64,000 nucleotides of DNA from Rutpela maculata (lineage: Eukaryota; Arthropoda; Insecta; Coleoptera; Cerambycidae), in assembly GCA_936432065.2 (NCBI GenBank), contig OW386293.2, positions 100,647,795-100,711,794 of the forward strand. Direction: 5' to 3'. The position numbers and the translations under genes were made by a program. The notes below the pieces were generated by a model that ran no database searches, was not told the DNA's origin, and saw nothing but the letters and a program-made list of their open reading frames with translations. Positions 21,173-33,062 of this stretch are shown piece by piece. Every line of letters starts with the position of its first letter. Position 1 is the stretch's first letter.

Positions 21173-22665
21173 GTAAGTAAGTAAGTAATTTATTTTAAAT
21201 AGGAATCCTAATATACATATATTTAAAGTACATTTCAACAAAACTAAAATACATTAATTACTATTGCTATTATCACAGAATGACTAAAGTATAAATGTAA
21301 TTGAAACATTAAAATCAAAATATACAAGTATAAGAAATATAAAATCTAAAGATATAAAAATGCTATAACAGTTTACTAAGATTTTAATTAATAAATAATA
21401 ACACTATCAAAGTTCTCTAATGTGCTTAATCAACTTATATTTGAACAGTTTAACTGAAGGGCTATTTTTAATTTCAAGAGGTAGTTTGTTAAATCGATCA
21501 ATCCCTTTGAAGAACAAAGAATTCATGGACCGTTTTTTATGCATTTGATTTAAATGAAGATTATCCCTTGATCTTGTAAGATGGTCATGGATTTCATGAT
21601 TAAATGTAATGAATTCATTAAAGTAACTGGGTTGTAGTTTGTTCACAATTTTATATATAAAAATCATTGCACTTAGGTACAATTTGTCTGACACATTTAG
21701 CCATTCAAGAGTCGACAGCATGGTATTAATTGGAGTGAACCTATTGCATTTAAGGATTATTCTCATACTCCGGTTTTGTAATTTTTGTAGTTGGGAAATT
21801 TTATTTAGGTCAAAAAGATAAATTATAGTTGCACAGTAGTCAAAATGTGGCTTAATAATGGTGTTATATACTGTAATTTTTGTTGCAATTGATATATGAT
21901 GCGAGATTCTAGAGAAAAAGTACAATTTTTTAACAATCTTTTTATATATGTAATGGAAATGACTATTGAATGTTAATGTATTGTCAATTTTGAACCCTAA
22001 ATATTTCATTTCAGTCACAAACTCGATATGTTTACCATTAATTGTTAAGTTATGGAAGTTCATATCAATTTTATTATATCTGAATTTAGTTGTTAATATC
22101 ATTGCCTTGGTTTTATCTACATTCAATTTCAATTTATTTACATTAAGATAATTGTTCACTTTAGCCAAGACAAGATTCATATTGTCTATTGTTTCCATCA
22201 AATTTTGACCCTTGCAAACTAACAATGTATCATCAGCAAATAGGTTAATAAGATCACAATCTATAAACAAGTTGATATCATTAATATATATAATAAATAA
22301 AAGCGGACCCAAAATACTGCCTTGTGGTACTCCATGTTTACAATACATTTCACTAGAAAATGAATCCTGCATTTTTACTACCTGCTTTCTGTCTGACAAA
22401 TATTCTCTAATCCAATTTAATACATTACCTTGGATACCATAGACTTTTAATTTTTTTATAAGGATATCACGGTCAATAATTTCAAATGCTCTACGTAAGT
22501 CTAGAAACACAGCTACTACATAGTTATCAAGATCAACAAAGTTTTTAAATTTTGTTAATGTTAGTTGCAATGCTGCTTCACACGAATGTTTCTGTCTAAA
22601 GCCTGATTGGTTACTTATTAAGATATGATTTTTTTCAAAATGTCTAAGCAATTGACGTACGTAAA
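21173..22665 (-). mobile_element. 5'-truncated CR1-like LINE
   Basis: On the minus strand the element starts inside the RT near 22665, runs through the open frame to 21407, then through about 230 bp of 3' UTR, and ends in a short TTAC/TAAG-type simple repeat (21173-21190). Such simple-repeat tails are typical of CR1-clade LINEs. A sequence starting ATACAGGGTGG follows at once on the 5' side. Confidence 0.75.
21407..22651 (-). CDS. Reverse transcriptase of a CR1-like LINE (5'-truncated ORF2)
   Basis: A 414-codon frame encodes most of a non-LTR reverse transcriptase. Motifs: NQSGFRQKHSCEAAL (residues 14-28), VFLDLRRAFEIIDRDIL (48-64, motif A, Asp51), HGVPQGSILGPLLFIIYIND (106-125, motif B), LFADDTLLV (137-145, motif C with an intact FADD), LNVDKTKAMIL (motif D region) and MKYLGFKIDNTLTF (motif E). 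The C-terminal tail (HEIHDHLTRSRDNL, FKGIDRFNKLPLEIKNSPS) is the usual end of the CR1/L2/Daphne group. The RT0 region and the endonuclease are missing, so the first Met (inside the domain) is not native. The frame is free of stops, so the insertion is fairly young. The clade assignment is from motif pattern only. Confidence 0.8.
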   Translation of the reverse strand: MLRHFEKNHILISNQSGFRQKHSCEAALQLTLTKFKNFVDLDNYVVAVFLDLRRAFEIIDRDILIKKLKVYGIQGNVLNWIREYLSDRKQVVKMQDSFSSEMYCKHGVPQGSILGPLLFIIYINDINLFIDCDLINLFADDTLLVCKGQNLMETIDNMNLVLAKVNNYLNVNKLKLNVDKTKAMILTTKFRYNKIDMNFHNLTINGKHIEFVTEMKYLGFKIDNTLTFNSHFHYIYKKIVKKLYFFSRISHHISIATKITVYNTIIKPHFDYCATIIYLFDLNKISQLQKLQNRSMRIILKCNRFTPINTMLSTLEWLNVSDKLYLSAMIFIYKIVNKLQPSYFNEFITFNHEIHDHLTRSRDNLHLNQMHKKRSMNSLFFKGIDRFNKLPLEIKNSPSVKLFKYKLIKHIREL

Positions 22666-23460
22666 CGAAGTTATACAGGGTGGACCATTAATAATACGCC
22701 ATAGTTCAAGGGTAGATTCTTTGGATTAAAATATGAGGATATAAGCAAACATCCTTTGGTAAATTGTTGCTATGGAAAAAGATACAGGAAAATTGTAATT
22801 TTTTTTATCTTTTTTTGCAATACCTCAACTATCTCTTGACCGATCTTCTGCCAATTTGGTAAGGAAACATTTTTTAAGCTAGGAAACAATAATTATTACA
22901 TCACGCTAACCCGTGGAGGAAGCCTCATGGGGATGATGAATATTTTTTCTCTTTCTTTTTACGAAACATAGTGGCACTTCTGACTAGAAAATCTCATGCA
23001 GAAGTCATTGCTACGTAAAAAGAAGGTACGGTACTCTTGATAGAACTTGATAATTCTAACCGTTTTCGAGAAAACTGCCGCATAGATCTCAAGAATTCGT
23101 TGAAAACAAACTCAATTTGAAACGGACAAATTGGGTTTATTGAAAAATGTGCTTTAGTGACGTCTCAGTTCTGTCATTTACGTACAATATCATTAGTTTG
23201 ACGTTTTGACAGAACTAAGAGAATTCGATTCTAAACAAAAAACCTCTCTATATATTTTTGTAAGATGTACCGTTACGGAGATACAGGGCAAAAACTGTTA
23301 GCACCCCTGGTGAGGCAGTGCCTCACCACTCACCAGTATATTTGCAGTAAATCTGTACTATAATTCGTAATTTTATAAACTGTATTATCTTTTACTTTAT
23401 TCAACTGACGAAGTAGAGAATTCCTTCCTGAGTATTAATGAGAATTCCTTATCTGAGTAT
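22666..23460. other. Repeat-like intergenic DNA starting with ATACAGGGTGG
   Basis: The start (22672, TATACAGGGTGGACCATTAA) looks like the terminus of an insect MITE or LINE, but I cannot find a matching opposite end. A second ATACAGGGCAAAAACTG occurs at about 23281. No coding frame is supported. Confidence 0.4.
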
Positions 23461-23726
23461 TAGTCCATGCCAAATTTGCAAAAACCCCAAAAGTGCAAGG
23501 ATAGCGACCAAACATGGCGTTTCGAGACATTTTCGAGGGCGGCGATGATGGTGATAGTCGCGCGGTCCCTGCCCCCCTCGAACTACCAAAAACCACCCCC
23601 CTTTCCTATTTTCCGTTGTCAGGTATGCGAGAACTTGTTGGATCGATTTTATTTTGAGGAAACTCAATATGTTCTGTAAAATTTCGTAACCAGACATACT
23701 AATGACCACCGAGGGATGAAACCACC

Positions 23727-24484
23727 GCCTCACAGTGGTCGGAAAAGCGAAAAAGCTGGCCAAAACTAGGATAAGTTTCCGAAATCAGCTAAATCTTGGA
23801 TACCTAAGTTTTTGAGGTCGCTGAATATGAATTTGAAACAAGAATTCAAAAATTAAAAATGACAGACCCAAAATGGCCGACGAATTTTGAAAAAAATATT
23901 TGATTTGAGTGAAACTTTGTACACTTTAGTTTTGAGGTCGCTGAATACGAATTTGAAACCAGAATTCCAAAATTCAAAATGGCGGATCCAAAATGGCCGA
24001 CGAATTTAAAAAATATATATTTGATTTGAGCTAAACTTTGTACTAAAATATACAAAGTTTCGCTCAAATCAAATATATATATTTTTAAATTCGTCGGCCA
24101 TTTTAGGTCCGTCATTTTGAATTTTGGAATTTTGGTTTTAAATTCGTATTCAATGACCTCAAAAACTAAAATATACAAAGTTTAGCTCAAATCAAATATA
24201 TATTTTTTAAATTCGTCGGCCATTTTGGATCCGCCATTTTGAATTTTGGAATTCTGGTTTCAAATTCGTATTCAGCGACCTCAAGAACTAAAGTATGCAA
24301 AGTTTCACCCAAATCAAATATATTTTCTTAAAAATTCGTCGACCATTTTGGGCCCGCCATTTTGAATTTTTGAATTCTAGTTTCAAATTCATATTCAGCG
24401 ACCTCAAAAACTTAGGTCTAAGATTTAGTTGATTTCGGAAACATCCTAGTTTTGGCCAGCTTTTTCGCTTTTCCGAACACTGTG
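23727..24484. mobile_element. Nested foldback palindrome with 120-bp repeat units
   Basis: The arms meet near 24042. Units of about 120 bp begin with GAGGTCGCTGAATA(T/C)GAATTTGAAAC at about 23815 and 23934, followed by AAAATGGCCGACGAATTT. On the right side they appear in reverse near 24150, 24275 and 24390 as TTCGTATTCAGCGACCTCAA. The ends carry GGTCGGAAAAGCGAAAAAGC, seen again in reverse at about 24460 and 25000. Confidence 0.8.
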
Positions 24485-25264
24485 CGACTACATAACATGA
24501 CATGACACGACAAAAGCGAGTAGCCAAACTTGGTAAATTTCTTTGTATATTCACGGAGTATGCACTATTAAGTTTACACTGAATCGTAATACTTTTCTGG
24601 ATCTCCTGGGATCACAACTTTTTCGATGATAAATGATGCATGTGTTTTTAGATTCATAGTTATTTTAGTCAATTGTTTAACACGACTTAAAATATATTCA
24701 AACGAAATTCAGAATTAAAACATGTTGCATAGAAATATTCTACATACTTCTAGAAACACTCTCCATTGCACGAAATTGAAAGCACAGACTCCAGTAAAAA
24801 GTTAGTACAATATGAATACCGCGCAAGATTAGATCTGCTAAGAAAAACAGCCCAGGCTATTCTGACAGCGGTACGTTCGGACTGCTGCAAAGAAGCAGGT
24901 ACGCTCTGACCTTTAGTCAAACTATTCACTAGCTCCCTGTGTTGATAAATTCTTATTACTACGACCATCCAACGACTTTCGTTGTTTGACTTTTGGCCGG
25001 CTTTTTCGCTTTTCCGACCACTGTGCGCCTCCCTCAATACCGAAACATGCAAAAAACATCCAAACGTGCTGAAAATTATTTTGGACGCGTTTTCAAGGGC
25101 AGAGAACACGATGCTGATATTATTTAGCCTCCCACCCCTAAATGCATAAAACATAATTATTATTAAATAATAATTTATTCTTCGGCAATTACAAATTAGA
25201 TCACATTGTTCTGGCCAATCGGAATGGACATTACACTTTTCAATGAGACAGACTTGCTTCCATC

Positions 25265-25860
25265 TGGGTACATTCATCATCATCGCCACTATCGTCAGTC
25301 TCATCGTCACTGACATTATTATTCTGTATTAACATTTCTGGGATTAGCTTTTGAATATCATCAATAGTACTATCCTCATCTTCTCATAGATCTAGATTTT
25401 CAGCACGCTCGCTATTATCGCAATCATTACCTCTACAATGTTTACAGAGTGGATTACATTTTACATCTAATTTTATGCAGCTACACCTCGTGTTACACCC
25501 GGTCTTACAACCACAGTTATATTGTTCGAAAAATGAGTGAGCAATTAGCTTTTCGGAGGAAAATTTCGGTTATAAGAAGTCATTTTCCGTTGTCCAACCC
25601 CAGTCAATGGGGTTCATTTCATTTTGTGACCACACCTGAACTTGAAAATACACTTTTTTACATGTTCCCTAATTGCCCCCTCTGTAGGGGGAAATTTACA
25701 TATATCTAAGGTTTTGTCATGCTTCAACATGTAATCGAATCGAAGTTTATTGAAATTTTGTAACGCGGGATATTTTTTCAAGTACAATTTTCCAACTAAT
25801 TTCAAGCCTACATTGAATAATTCATCAGTCACAGCATTGGAGTCCATAAATATTCCACAT
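25265..25860 (-). pseudogene. C-terminal half of the nuclease/Cys-rich protein family
   Basis: The minus strand reads NAVTDELFNVGLKLVGKLYL, then NKLRFDYMLKHDKTL, then FPPTEGAIREHVKKCIFKFR (compare LPPTTEAARQHSYRTYHQVQ in the 31-kb copy). After frame changes comes the tail NCGCKTGCNTRCSCIKLDVK, CNPLCKHCRGNDCDN, then acidic SERAENLDL and DDETDDSGDDDECTQMEA. The Cys spacing C-x-C-x3-C-x3-C-x-C-x6-C-x3-C-x2-C-x4-C is the same as in the other copies. A degenerate WLG region and several frame changes separate the two halves. It is bracketed by the inner arms of the foldback element. Confidence 0.7.
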
Positions 25861-26484
25861 TCAATAAATAATAATATCAGCATCGTGTTCCCCGCCCTTG
25901 AAAATGTGTAGAAAATAATTTTCAACACGTTTGGATGCTTTTGCATGTTTCGGTATTGAGGGAGAGGGTGGTTTCAACCCCCGGGAGTCGTTAGAATGTC
26001 TGGTTGAGACATTTTATAGGGCATATTGAGTTTATTAAAACAAAAACTATCCAACAAGTCCTTGCGTGACTGACAACGGAAAATGGGAAAAAAGGATGGT
26101 TTTTGCGTTTAAGGGGGTAGGGACCGCCCTCCAAAACGGGGGAGTAGCCATGTTTGGTCGCTACCCTTGCACTGTTTGGAACTTTTGCAACTTTAATATG
26201 GGCTATATCTAGACCCTGCCTCATCAGCTTGTTAGACAACGAGCCGCCACTGGTAGTATTTACGTAAGTGAAAATTGGTAAACTATCGGAAATCATTCTT
26301 TCAGTAAATGTTACGCCATAATTACCATAAATAAGTAAGTAAATTCGTCTTTTACCAAGCCGAATTATAACTAATTTTAAGGAAAATGTTTACTAGGATA
26401 GTCTGCATAGGTAACATTAGCGCCTCCGCCATATTTTTAAAAATAAAATAACCTAGAAGTTCCAGTAGATTAACATATATGTTA

Positions 26485-28693
26485 TAGACTAGTTCACAAG
26501 TTCAAAGCCGTGTTAATTCTTGATAAACTCGTAAAAATATGAGTGGGGGCTCATTGGATTCAAAATGACGTCTAGAAAAATGTGCAAAAGTTTCAAACCA
26601 GCACATAAACAATTGCAAAAGTTTTAAACAAATGAAAATTGAAAAAATAACTAGTTTCGTTTTTTGCAAATAACTCGAAAACTATTAATTTTTAATAAAT
26701 TTTAAAGAAAGATTCTTAAAGAGGAAGAAATGTCCAAAAGTCCCGCTTCCCGAAACTCTATCTCTATTATTAATAATTTTAATTTAATGTTGAAAATAGA
26801 GCTCCGCGGGGCGAACACTAAGCCGTTACGATGCTCTGAAACTGGCTGTTACAAGTAAAACTGTTTTTTTATGTTCTTAAATATTAATTTAATAATTTTA
26901 AAAAATCATGGTATTATTTAGACACTTAAGGGAACAATATCCTGTTGGAAAAAAATTTTTCACCGATTTTTCATCAAATAAACCTATTGTTAATAGACAC
27001 ATTTTTTAGAGTTTGCGTTTATTCAAGTCGGATAATTGTTAAACAAAAGCCACTAAAATTATTTCGCTTCGTGGAGACCTTGTGTCAACTATACTTTATG
27101 GGATTATGACATTGCGATGTTTTATATTGTTATAGTCTATTAGTTATTAATTATTTAACCTAACAAAAATCTAAAAATGAAAAAGAGTGGTTGAAATTTT
27201 TTTTTTATTAATTTTAATTATTATTACTGTTTTTAAATTCAAAAATACCATAAGATTACATAAACTTTAAATTTTTATTGCTATTTGTTTAAACAAATTT
27301 TATAAACAAATAGGTACATAAATTACGTATTTTTGAAAAAATAAATTTTTGCTTTTTAATTTGTTATAAAATATTATGACTAAAAAAGAAATAAAATGGC
27401 CGCCTTTACTTAAAATTTAAAATTCTAGAAAAAATATAATTTTTTTTTTGTCATGTTTATGTATACGGTTGTTTTTGTTATTTTTTTTCCATCTAAAAAA
27501 AATATAAACACATTCGGCGATTGTTAATAACAAATTGTTTATTAAATAAACAAATAAATTAACAACAACAAAAAATTTTCTTTTTTCCACCTTGTAGAGA
27601 ATTGCAAAAAATAATAAATTTTAAGAATAAAATTTTTTCTTAATAATTTGTTTAAATAATGAAAAAAGGAAAAAAATGATTATAAACAATTAAAACACTT
27701 TTTAAGAATTTTTTTTTAATCATAATATTTTACAACAAATAGGTAAAATGGCAAAATTTTTGTTTTCAAAAATACATAATTTATAACAATTAAAAACATC
27801 GGAATGTCATAATAATTATACTTTAAGGAATTATTCCTTAAAGTATAGTTAACATAAGGTCTCCACGAGGTGAAATAATTTTAGTGGCTCTTGTTTAACA
27901 ATTATCCGACTTGAAATATAAACGCAAACTCTAAAAAAAATTGTTAATTCACAATAGCAGTGGCGTATCTACAGGGGTTCCGCGGAACCCGGGCCCGGAA
28001 GCTTTAGGGGGCCCGCCAGAGATTTTGGCAATTTTTTTTTCAAATTTCTCCCTCCTGCTCATCAGTTATTAAACACGGGGGCCCGTTGGCTTCGGAAGGG
28101 GATGTAGTGGGGGCCCGCCAGAGATTTTGGCAAACATTTTTTTTTTCAAATTTCTCCCCCCGCTCATCAATTATTAGGCACGGGGGCCCACCAGTGAATT
28201 TAGTACTGGGGGCCCATGATTTGATGCGGGGGGCCAGGGCCCGTGGAAAACCGTTCGAACCCAGGTCCGTAACAGAAACGTTCCACCACTGCACAATAGG
28301 TTCATTTTATGAAGAATCGGCGAAAAATTTTTTTTACAACAGGATATTGCTTAGTGTTCGCCGCGCGAAGCTCTATTTTCAACATTAAATTAAAATTATT
28401 AATAATAGAGATAGAGTTTCGGGAGTTGGGACTTTTTTTATTGGAAATTTCTTCCCTTTTAAGAATCCATCTTTAAAATTTCTTAAATATTAATAGTTTT
28501 TGAGTAGTTTGCAAATAACGAAACTCGGTATTTTTCAATTTTCATTTGTTTATAACTTTTGCAATTGTTTACGTGCGGGTTTGAAACTCTTGCACATTTT
28601 TCTAGACGTCATTCTGAATCCAATGAGTCCTCACTCATACTTTTACGAGCTTTATCAAGAATTAACACGACTTTCAACTTGTGAACTAGTCTA
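26485..28693. mobile_element. Foldback element with an AT-rich centre, split by a hAT MITE
   Basis: The left arm (26485-27110) and right arm (27825-28693) are reverse complements through TAGACTAGTTCACAAGTT, ATTGGATTCAAAATGACGTC and GAAACTCTATCTCTATTATT, with the MITE at 27958-28291 interrupting the right arm. The centre (27110-27825) is extremely AT-rich, itself partly inverted, and codes for nothing recognisable. No duplication of the flanks is obvious. Confidence 0.85.
27958..28291. mobile_element. hAT-type MITE (334 bp) with perfect 8-bp target duplication
   Basis: The ends are CAGTGGCGTATCTACAGGGG and, in reverse, CAGTGGTGGAACGTTTCTG. CACAATAG flanks both sides (27950-27957 and 28292-28299). 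The sister arm of the host foldback (near 26980) reads CCTATTGTTAATAG without an insertion. Internally it holds GC-rich repeats (GGGGGCCCGCCAGAGATTTT) that create spurious open frames on both strands. Confidence 0.9.
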
Positions 28694-28852
28694 TTAGTGA
28701 ATATTAATGAATAATAATAATAATAATGCTTAATTAGTGCTATAATACAAAAGCATTTATACTAGTCGCAAAGGCAACATCACACATAACAATAATATAA
28801 ATAATTGTATACGTAATGTAAAAAACGATCGCTAACAAAATAGTATCAGTTA

Positions 28853-29846
28853 TAGTCCACTCAAATTAGGAAAAAAAACGCCGTTTTAAAGAACGATTTT
28901 GAACAGCAGTTTCTTTGCATAGATAGTAAGTACTCAACTTTTAGAACAATTTTTTGCTTATGCGCAGAAAAAAGACATGATTTTTGAGATATATACATAT
29001 ATATATACGTTTTTTCGTATTTTTTTTCATTTAGACTTTCATATTTCGAAAAGTACACGTTTTTAAGGCTAAATGAACATAGGTAAACGAGTTCAGAATA
29101 CGATTTCTTACATTTCTTCTATACATTTTCCCGATTATCCCATTGGTTTTTCCGGAAAAGCTTCTTGAAGAATATATATTTGCTTTTTCGTATTTTTTTT
29201 TCATTTTTTCATTTGGACGTATATTTAAGGCTAATGAACATTACTAAACTTGTTCAGAATGTGATTTCCTACAAAAAAGGTTCTGTATATTTGAGACATA
29301 TACGTCAAAATGAAAAAAAAACACGAAAAAGCAAATATATATTTTTCAAGAAGCTTTTCCGAAAAAACCAATGGTATAATCGGAAAAATGTATAGGAGCT
29401 TTTTTTCAGGAAATCTCATTCTGAACCAGTTTACTTATGTTCATTTGGCCCTAAAATCGCGCACTTTTCGAGATATTTGCATTCAAAATAAAAAATACAC
29501 GAAAAAAACACATATATATATATTTTTCAAGTCGCTTTTCCGGAAAAGCCAGTGGGATAATCGGAAAAATGTATAGAAACTTTTTTGAAGGAAGTCGTAT
29601 TCTGAACATGTTTACCTATGTTCGTTTAGCCTTAAAAACGCGTACTTTTCGAGATACATATGTCTAAATCAAAAAAAAAAAAACACGAAAAAATGTATAT
29701 AGGTATATGTATATATCTCAAAAATCATTTCTTTTTTTTTCGGCGCATAAGCAAAACCTTATTCTAAAAGTTGAATACTTACTTCCTATGTAGAGAAACT
29801 GCTGTTCAGAATTTTTCTCCGCTATTTTCCTAATTTGAGTGGACTA
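28853..29846. mobile_element. Foldback element, internally repetitive
   Basis: The ends TAGTCCACTCAAATTAGG (28853) and its reverse (to 29846) head arms of about 170 bp. Inside, blocks with TTTTCCGGAAAAGC, GAGATATA and CACGAAAAA recur three times in alternating orientation. Only short spurious frames are present. Confidence 0.8.
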
Positions 29847-29849
29847 TTA

Positions 29850-30430
29850 GGAACTATACTAAGTGATAATACTCTCACATGAAACTCCCCAGGCAGTTTC
29901 CGTGCTAATGAAAAGAAATATTCAAATGCTGTAAAAGCCAGGGTATATAATTTTGTTTTTGAAAAACTGTCAGTTTTCAAATTATCTGATACTTCCCATT
30001 TTTAAATTATTTAAATTTAAAGTATAATTTGGATTGTATAATTTGGAACGTATAATTTGGATTGTGTACCTTTTTTGTTAATTATTAGTTACCATACATC
30101 ATTATTTAACCTCTGTCTAAAATTTGATCCTTGTAGCTTTTATAGTTATAGGATAACACGAGTTTTATCTGAAAAACTTTAAATATCGCCTAAAAGAGGT
30201 GAAAAATTAATATAGGGGATGAACGCAAGCTTACATAGCAAATCGCCCTCCGGAAATGGATTCGGCAGAAAATTTTACATACGAAAGATCTAATTTTAAA
30301 AGTAGGTCCAAAAGATGCATAGCGATGTAGAAATAAGCGGAATTTAGTTTACTGGACCCTGATTAATATAAAGAAACATATCCCTCAAAGTTACAAAAAA
30401 CACTGGCCATTTTCATTGACAGTATTCTTA
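29850..30430. other. AT-rich intergenic DNA, no gene seen
   Basis: No coding frame or repeat pair is recognised in this stretch. Confidence 0.4.
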
Positions 30431-30433
30431 TAA

Positions 30434-32613
30434 CCCAGTCAATGAATACATAAAAACAGGGTTTGTTTGCAAAAGGTCGGGAAGTTTTGAAACTTGGCAC
30501 ATACCTAGATCTTGAGGTCCTCAATGAGCACCTGATATTGCGAACACGGCGTGGCGCCACTCGCGACGCCATCTTGAAAAAATGGTGCATGAAATTAGAA
30601 AATTAGCCATATCTTCCTTACCGTACCTTTTATTGGAAAAATACCTCTATTCAAAATTATTCCTTATAAAATTGTCTACAATTCAGCTTTTTACTATTGT
30701 TTTGTCCGATCAATATTTACAGAGATATAGCTTCTCAGATTCGGAAAAAAATTAAGTTTTGTCTTACAGCGCATTTTTTAGATGTATAAAAGTACGTTTA
30801 TTTTTCAAATGATGAATATTGACCCAACTACACTAGCAGTGATACGTTAACACCTAATACACCCCCCCCCTCCTTGCCTCTACCTCCCAGCAACATCTCC
30901 ATAAAGTCCGTTGGCACATCTATGACCATTTCTCGTCCATCTGTAGCAAATACCTCCAGTATGTTGAAAAACATTACGGCTCAAACACAATAATAGTTTT
31001 TGATGGATATCCGGCTGCAGAGACGGTTAATAGCACCAAAACCGTCGAGCGATTACGGCGTTCACGGATCCACAAGTCCCTTGAAATAGTTTTTGATGAA
31101 AGCATGAAGGTGCCTTCATCTCAAGAGCGTTTCTTATCAAATGAGTCAAATAAAGATCGTTTAATTGCCATGCTTAAGACAAAATTCATTTTCAAGTAAA
31201 GCAGGCCACAGAAAATGCAAACACCCTTATTGTTACTACAGCGTTGGAAATGTCCTCTTTGTATAACTCTGTATATATTGTAGGAGAAGATATAGATTTG
31301 CTTGTCCTCCTAACAGCTCTCGGGCACGATTATAACAACATTTATTTCTGAAAACCAGGAAAAGGAAAAGTCTCCGAGAAGATATACACCTCACGTAGCT
31401 TACAATACGATAAAACTGTAGTAGACAACATTCTGTTTCTTCACGCATTCAGTGGTTGCGATACCACATCGTCTATCTACAATCAGGGAAAAGTGAAATT
31501 TTTTAAAACAATCGCAAACTCTCGGTCTCTCAGTGACATCATTGGTATTTTCAAAAATCGTGATGCTGAACCCGCCAGCATTGCTGAGGCTGGCGAATAT
31601 TTTTTAATTGAATTATACGCGAAAAATTTCGAAACCAATTCCACCCTCAACTCACTTCGGTATAACCTTTTTGCCAAGTGTGCTGCAAAACGTACCTTCC
31701 ATCTTGCTTCTCTACCACCAACAACCGAGGCCGCCCGACAGCATTCATATAGAACGTACCATCAAGTTCAACAGTGGCTTGGTGTGCAGAAAAATCCAGA
31801 GATGGCCTGATTGCCATAACTACGCAGAAAGAACCTGCTCCAGCTAACCTTCTCAATTGCATTTCTTGCAAATGTCAAAAAGGTTGCGGTGCCGCGTGTA
31901 GCTGCCGCAAAGCAGGTTTGAAATGCTCCAGAATGTGTGCTGTTTGCAATGGAAATGCATGCAGCAATGTAGCCGACATATGTCTGGATGATGACCATGA
32001 CGACGAACTTGACGTGCTTCAGAATATAAATAGTGTTGCTGAGGATGTCATAGAAGATGCGGAGATGTCGGATGATGATTGCGCCGGTCCGTCGGGTCTT
32101 TGATTTAGATAGTCAGATTTGTGGATTAGGCCTACTGGGGATACCACATTAAAAAAAACACGCCGATTTCTCTACCTCATAGGTGGTGTGGAAACGAGAA
32201 AAATATCACAACTTACATTTTTTTTCATCTATAGCGTCGCTATAGGTGATAAAACATCGTCTCCCTAACATCGGGCAACCGTTGCCAATAGTTGGTGAAA
32301 CAAATTGCTTCATATTTTAAGGCAAAACTCTTTTTTCCAATTGAAGATGCTATATCTCCGTAAATATTAATCATACAAAAAAATAGTATAGAGCTAAATT
32401 GTAGACAATTTTATAGGGAATAATTTTGAATAGAGGTACTTTTCCAATAAAACGTACGGTAATTTCATGCGTCATTTTTTCAAGATGGCGTCGCGAGCGG
32501 CGCCACGCCGTGTTCACAAAATCAGGTGCTCATTGAGGACCTCAAGATCTAAGTACGTAACAAGTTTCAAAACTTCCCGACCTTTTGCAAGATCATTTTA
32601 TTCATTGACTGGG
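30434..32613 (+). mobile_element. Foldback element carrying the best-preserved nuclease/Cys-rich protein remnant
   Basis: Ends are CCCAGTCAATGAATA (30434) and its reverse (to 32613). The arms extend about 380 bp on the left, with TTTTGAAACTTGGCAC, CTCAATGAGCACCTGAT, GGCGTGGCGCCACTCGCGAC and a CCTCTATTCAAAATTATTCC block, and pair with about 32280-32613. The unique centre (about 30870-32110) is the protein remnant. Flanks do not show a convincing target-site duplication. Confidence 0.85.
30872..32103 (+). pseudogene. Nuclease-like protein with Cys-rich tail (near-complete but frameshifted, N-terminus absent)
   Basis: Reading order: HKVRWHIYDHFSSICSKYLQ, GSNTIIVFDGYPAAETVNST, VERLRRSRIHKSLEIVFDES, FLSNESNKDRLIAMLKTKF (to about 31190); frame change; VKQATENANTLIVTTALEMS, VYIVGEDIDLLVLLTALGHD; in-frame TGA at 31349; ILFLHAFSGCDTTSSIYNQG (about 31425-31485), EAGEYFLIELYAKNF, LNSLRYNLFAKC, LASLPPTTEAARQHSYRTYH, QVQQWLG; frame change near 31795; then LLNCISCKCQKGCGAACSCR, KAGLKCSRMCAVCNGNACSN and an acidic end ..MSDDDCAGPSGL with a stop at 32103. 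Asp residues in VFDGY, GEDID and CDTTS would suit a PIN/FEN-like metal-dependent nuclease, and the tail resembles a CXC zinc-binding domain (both inference). Two or more frame changes and one stop make this copy inactive. Confidence 0.75.
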
Positions 32614-33060
32614 TTATTACATGAATAATGGGGTTATTTCATGTGTGTAAAAAACTTAAAAATACCTACTAATTTGAACAGTAAAATATACGAGGATAAC
32701 GTAATAGCAATAAAAGTCACTCTGATATTTGTTAATTATTCATAAATCAACAAAACTATACTACTCATTTTAAATTTTATTAACGCGTGACGTCAATGGT
32801 TAGAGGTAATTTTATCGCTGTTAGATTGCTGTCCTGTCAATACCAAATGTAATACTAATATTTTAACTTCTAGTTTTATGAATTTTAGGAAGTGCGAATA
32901 GGCGCATATTTTCGGCCACAACTTTGTTGTTTTTTATGTTAGAGAAAAAATAAAAAAAGCGTCGGAAAGTTCGATTAATTTTCTTTAGAATCGGTGTCTT
33001 AATCCAGGCGTTTTAGTTGTAAAATTGACTTCTGTGCTAAATTCGTGCCCTACGAAAATT
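32614..33060. other. AT-rich intergenic DNA, no gene seen
   Basis: No supported feature. The part after about 33000 weakly resembles, in reverse, 34720-34770 beyond the nested insertion, so the arms of the next foldback may begin here. Confidence 0.4.
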
Positions 33061-33062
33061 TT

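Larger units (their letters stand above)
23461..26205 (-). mobile_element. Foldback element carrying the Cys-rich protein tail, with a second foldback inside
   Basis: The outer arms, 23461-23700 and about 25990-26205, pair through GATAGCGACCAAACATGGC against GCCATGTTTGGTCGCTACCC and through ATTTTCCGTTGTC blocks. Inner arms 25025-25125 and 25864-25960 (AACATGCAAAAAACATCCAA / TTTGGATGCTTTTGCATGTT) bracket the protein remnant. A separate palindrome (23727-24484) interrupts the left side. The stretch 24485-24990 has no recognised content. Confidence 0.7.

Noticed and set aside
28040..28388. Opposing frames of 84 and 100 codons
   Set aside because: Both are translations of GC-rich internal repeats of the hAT MITE and its flanking arm.
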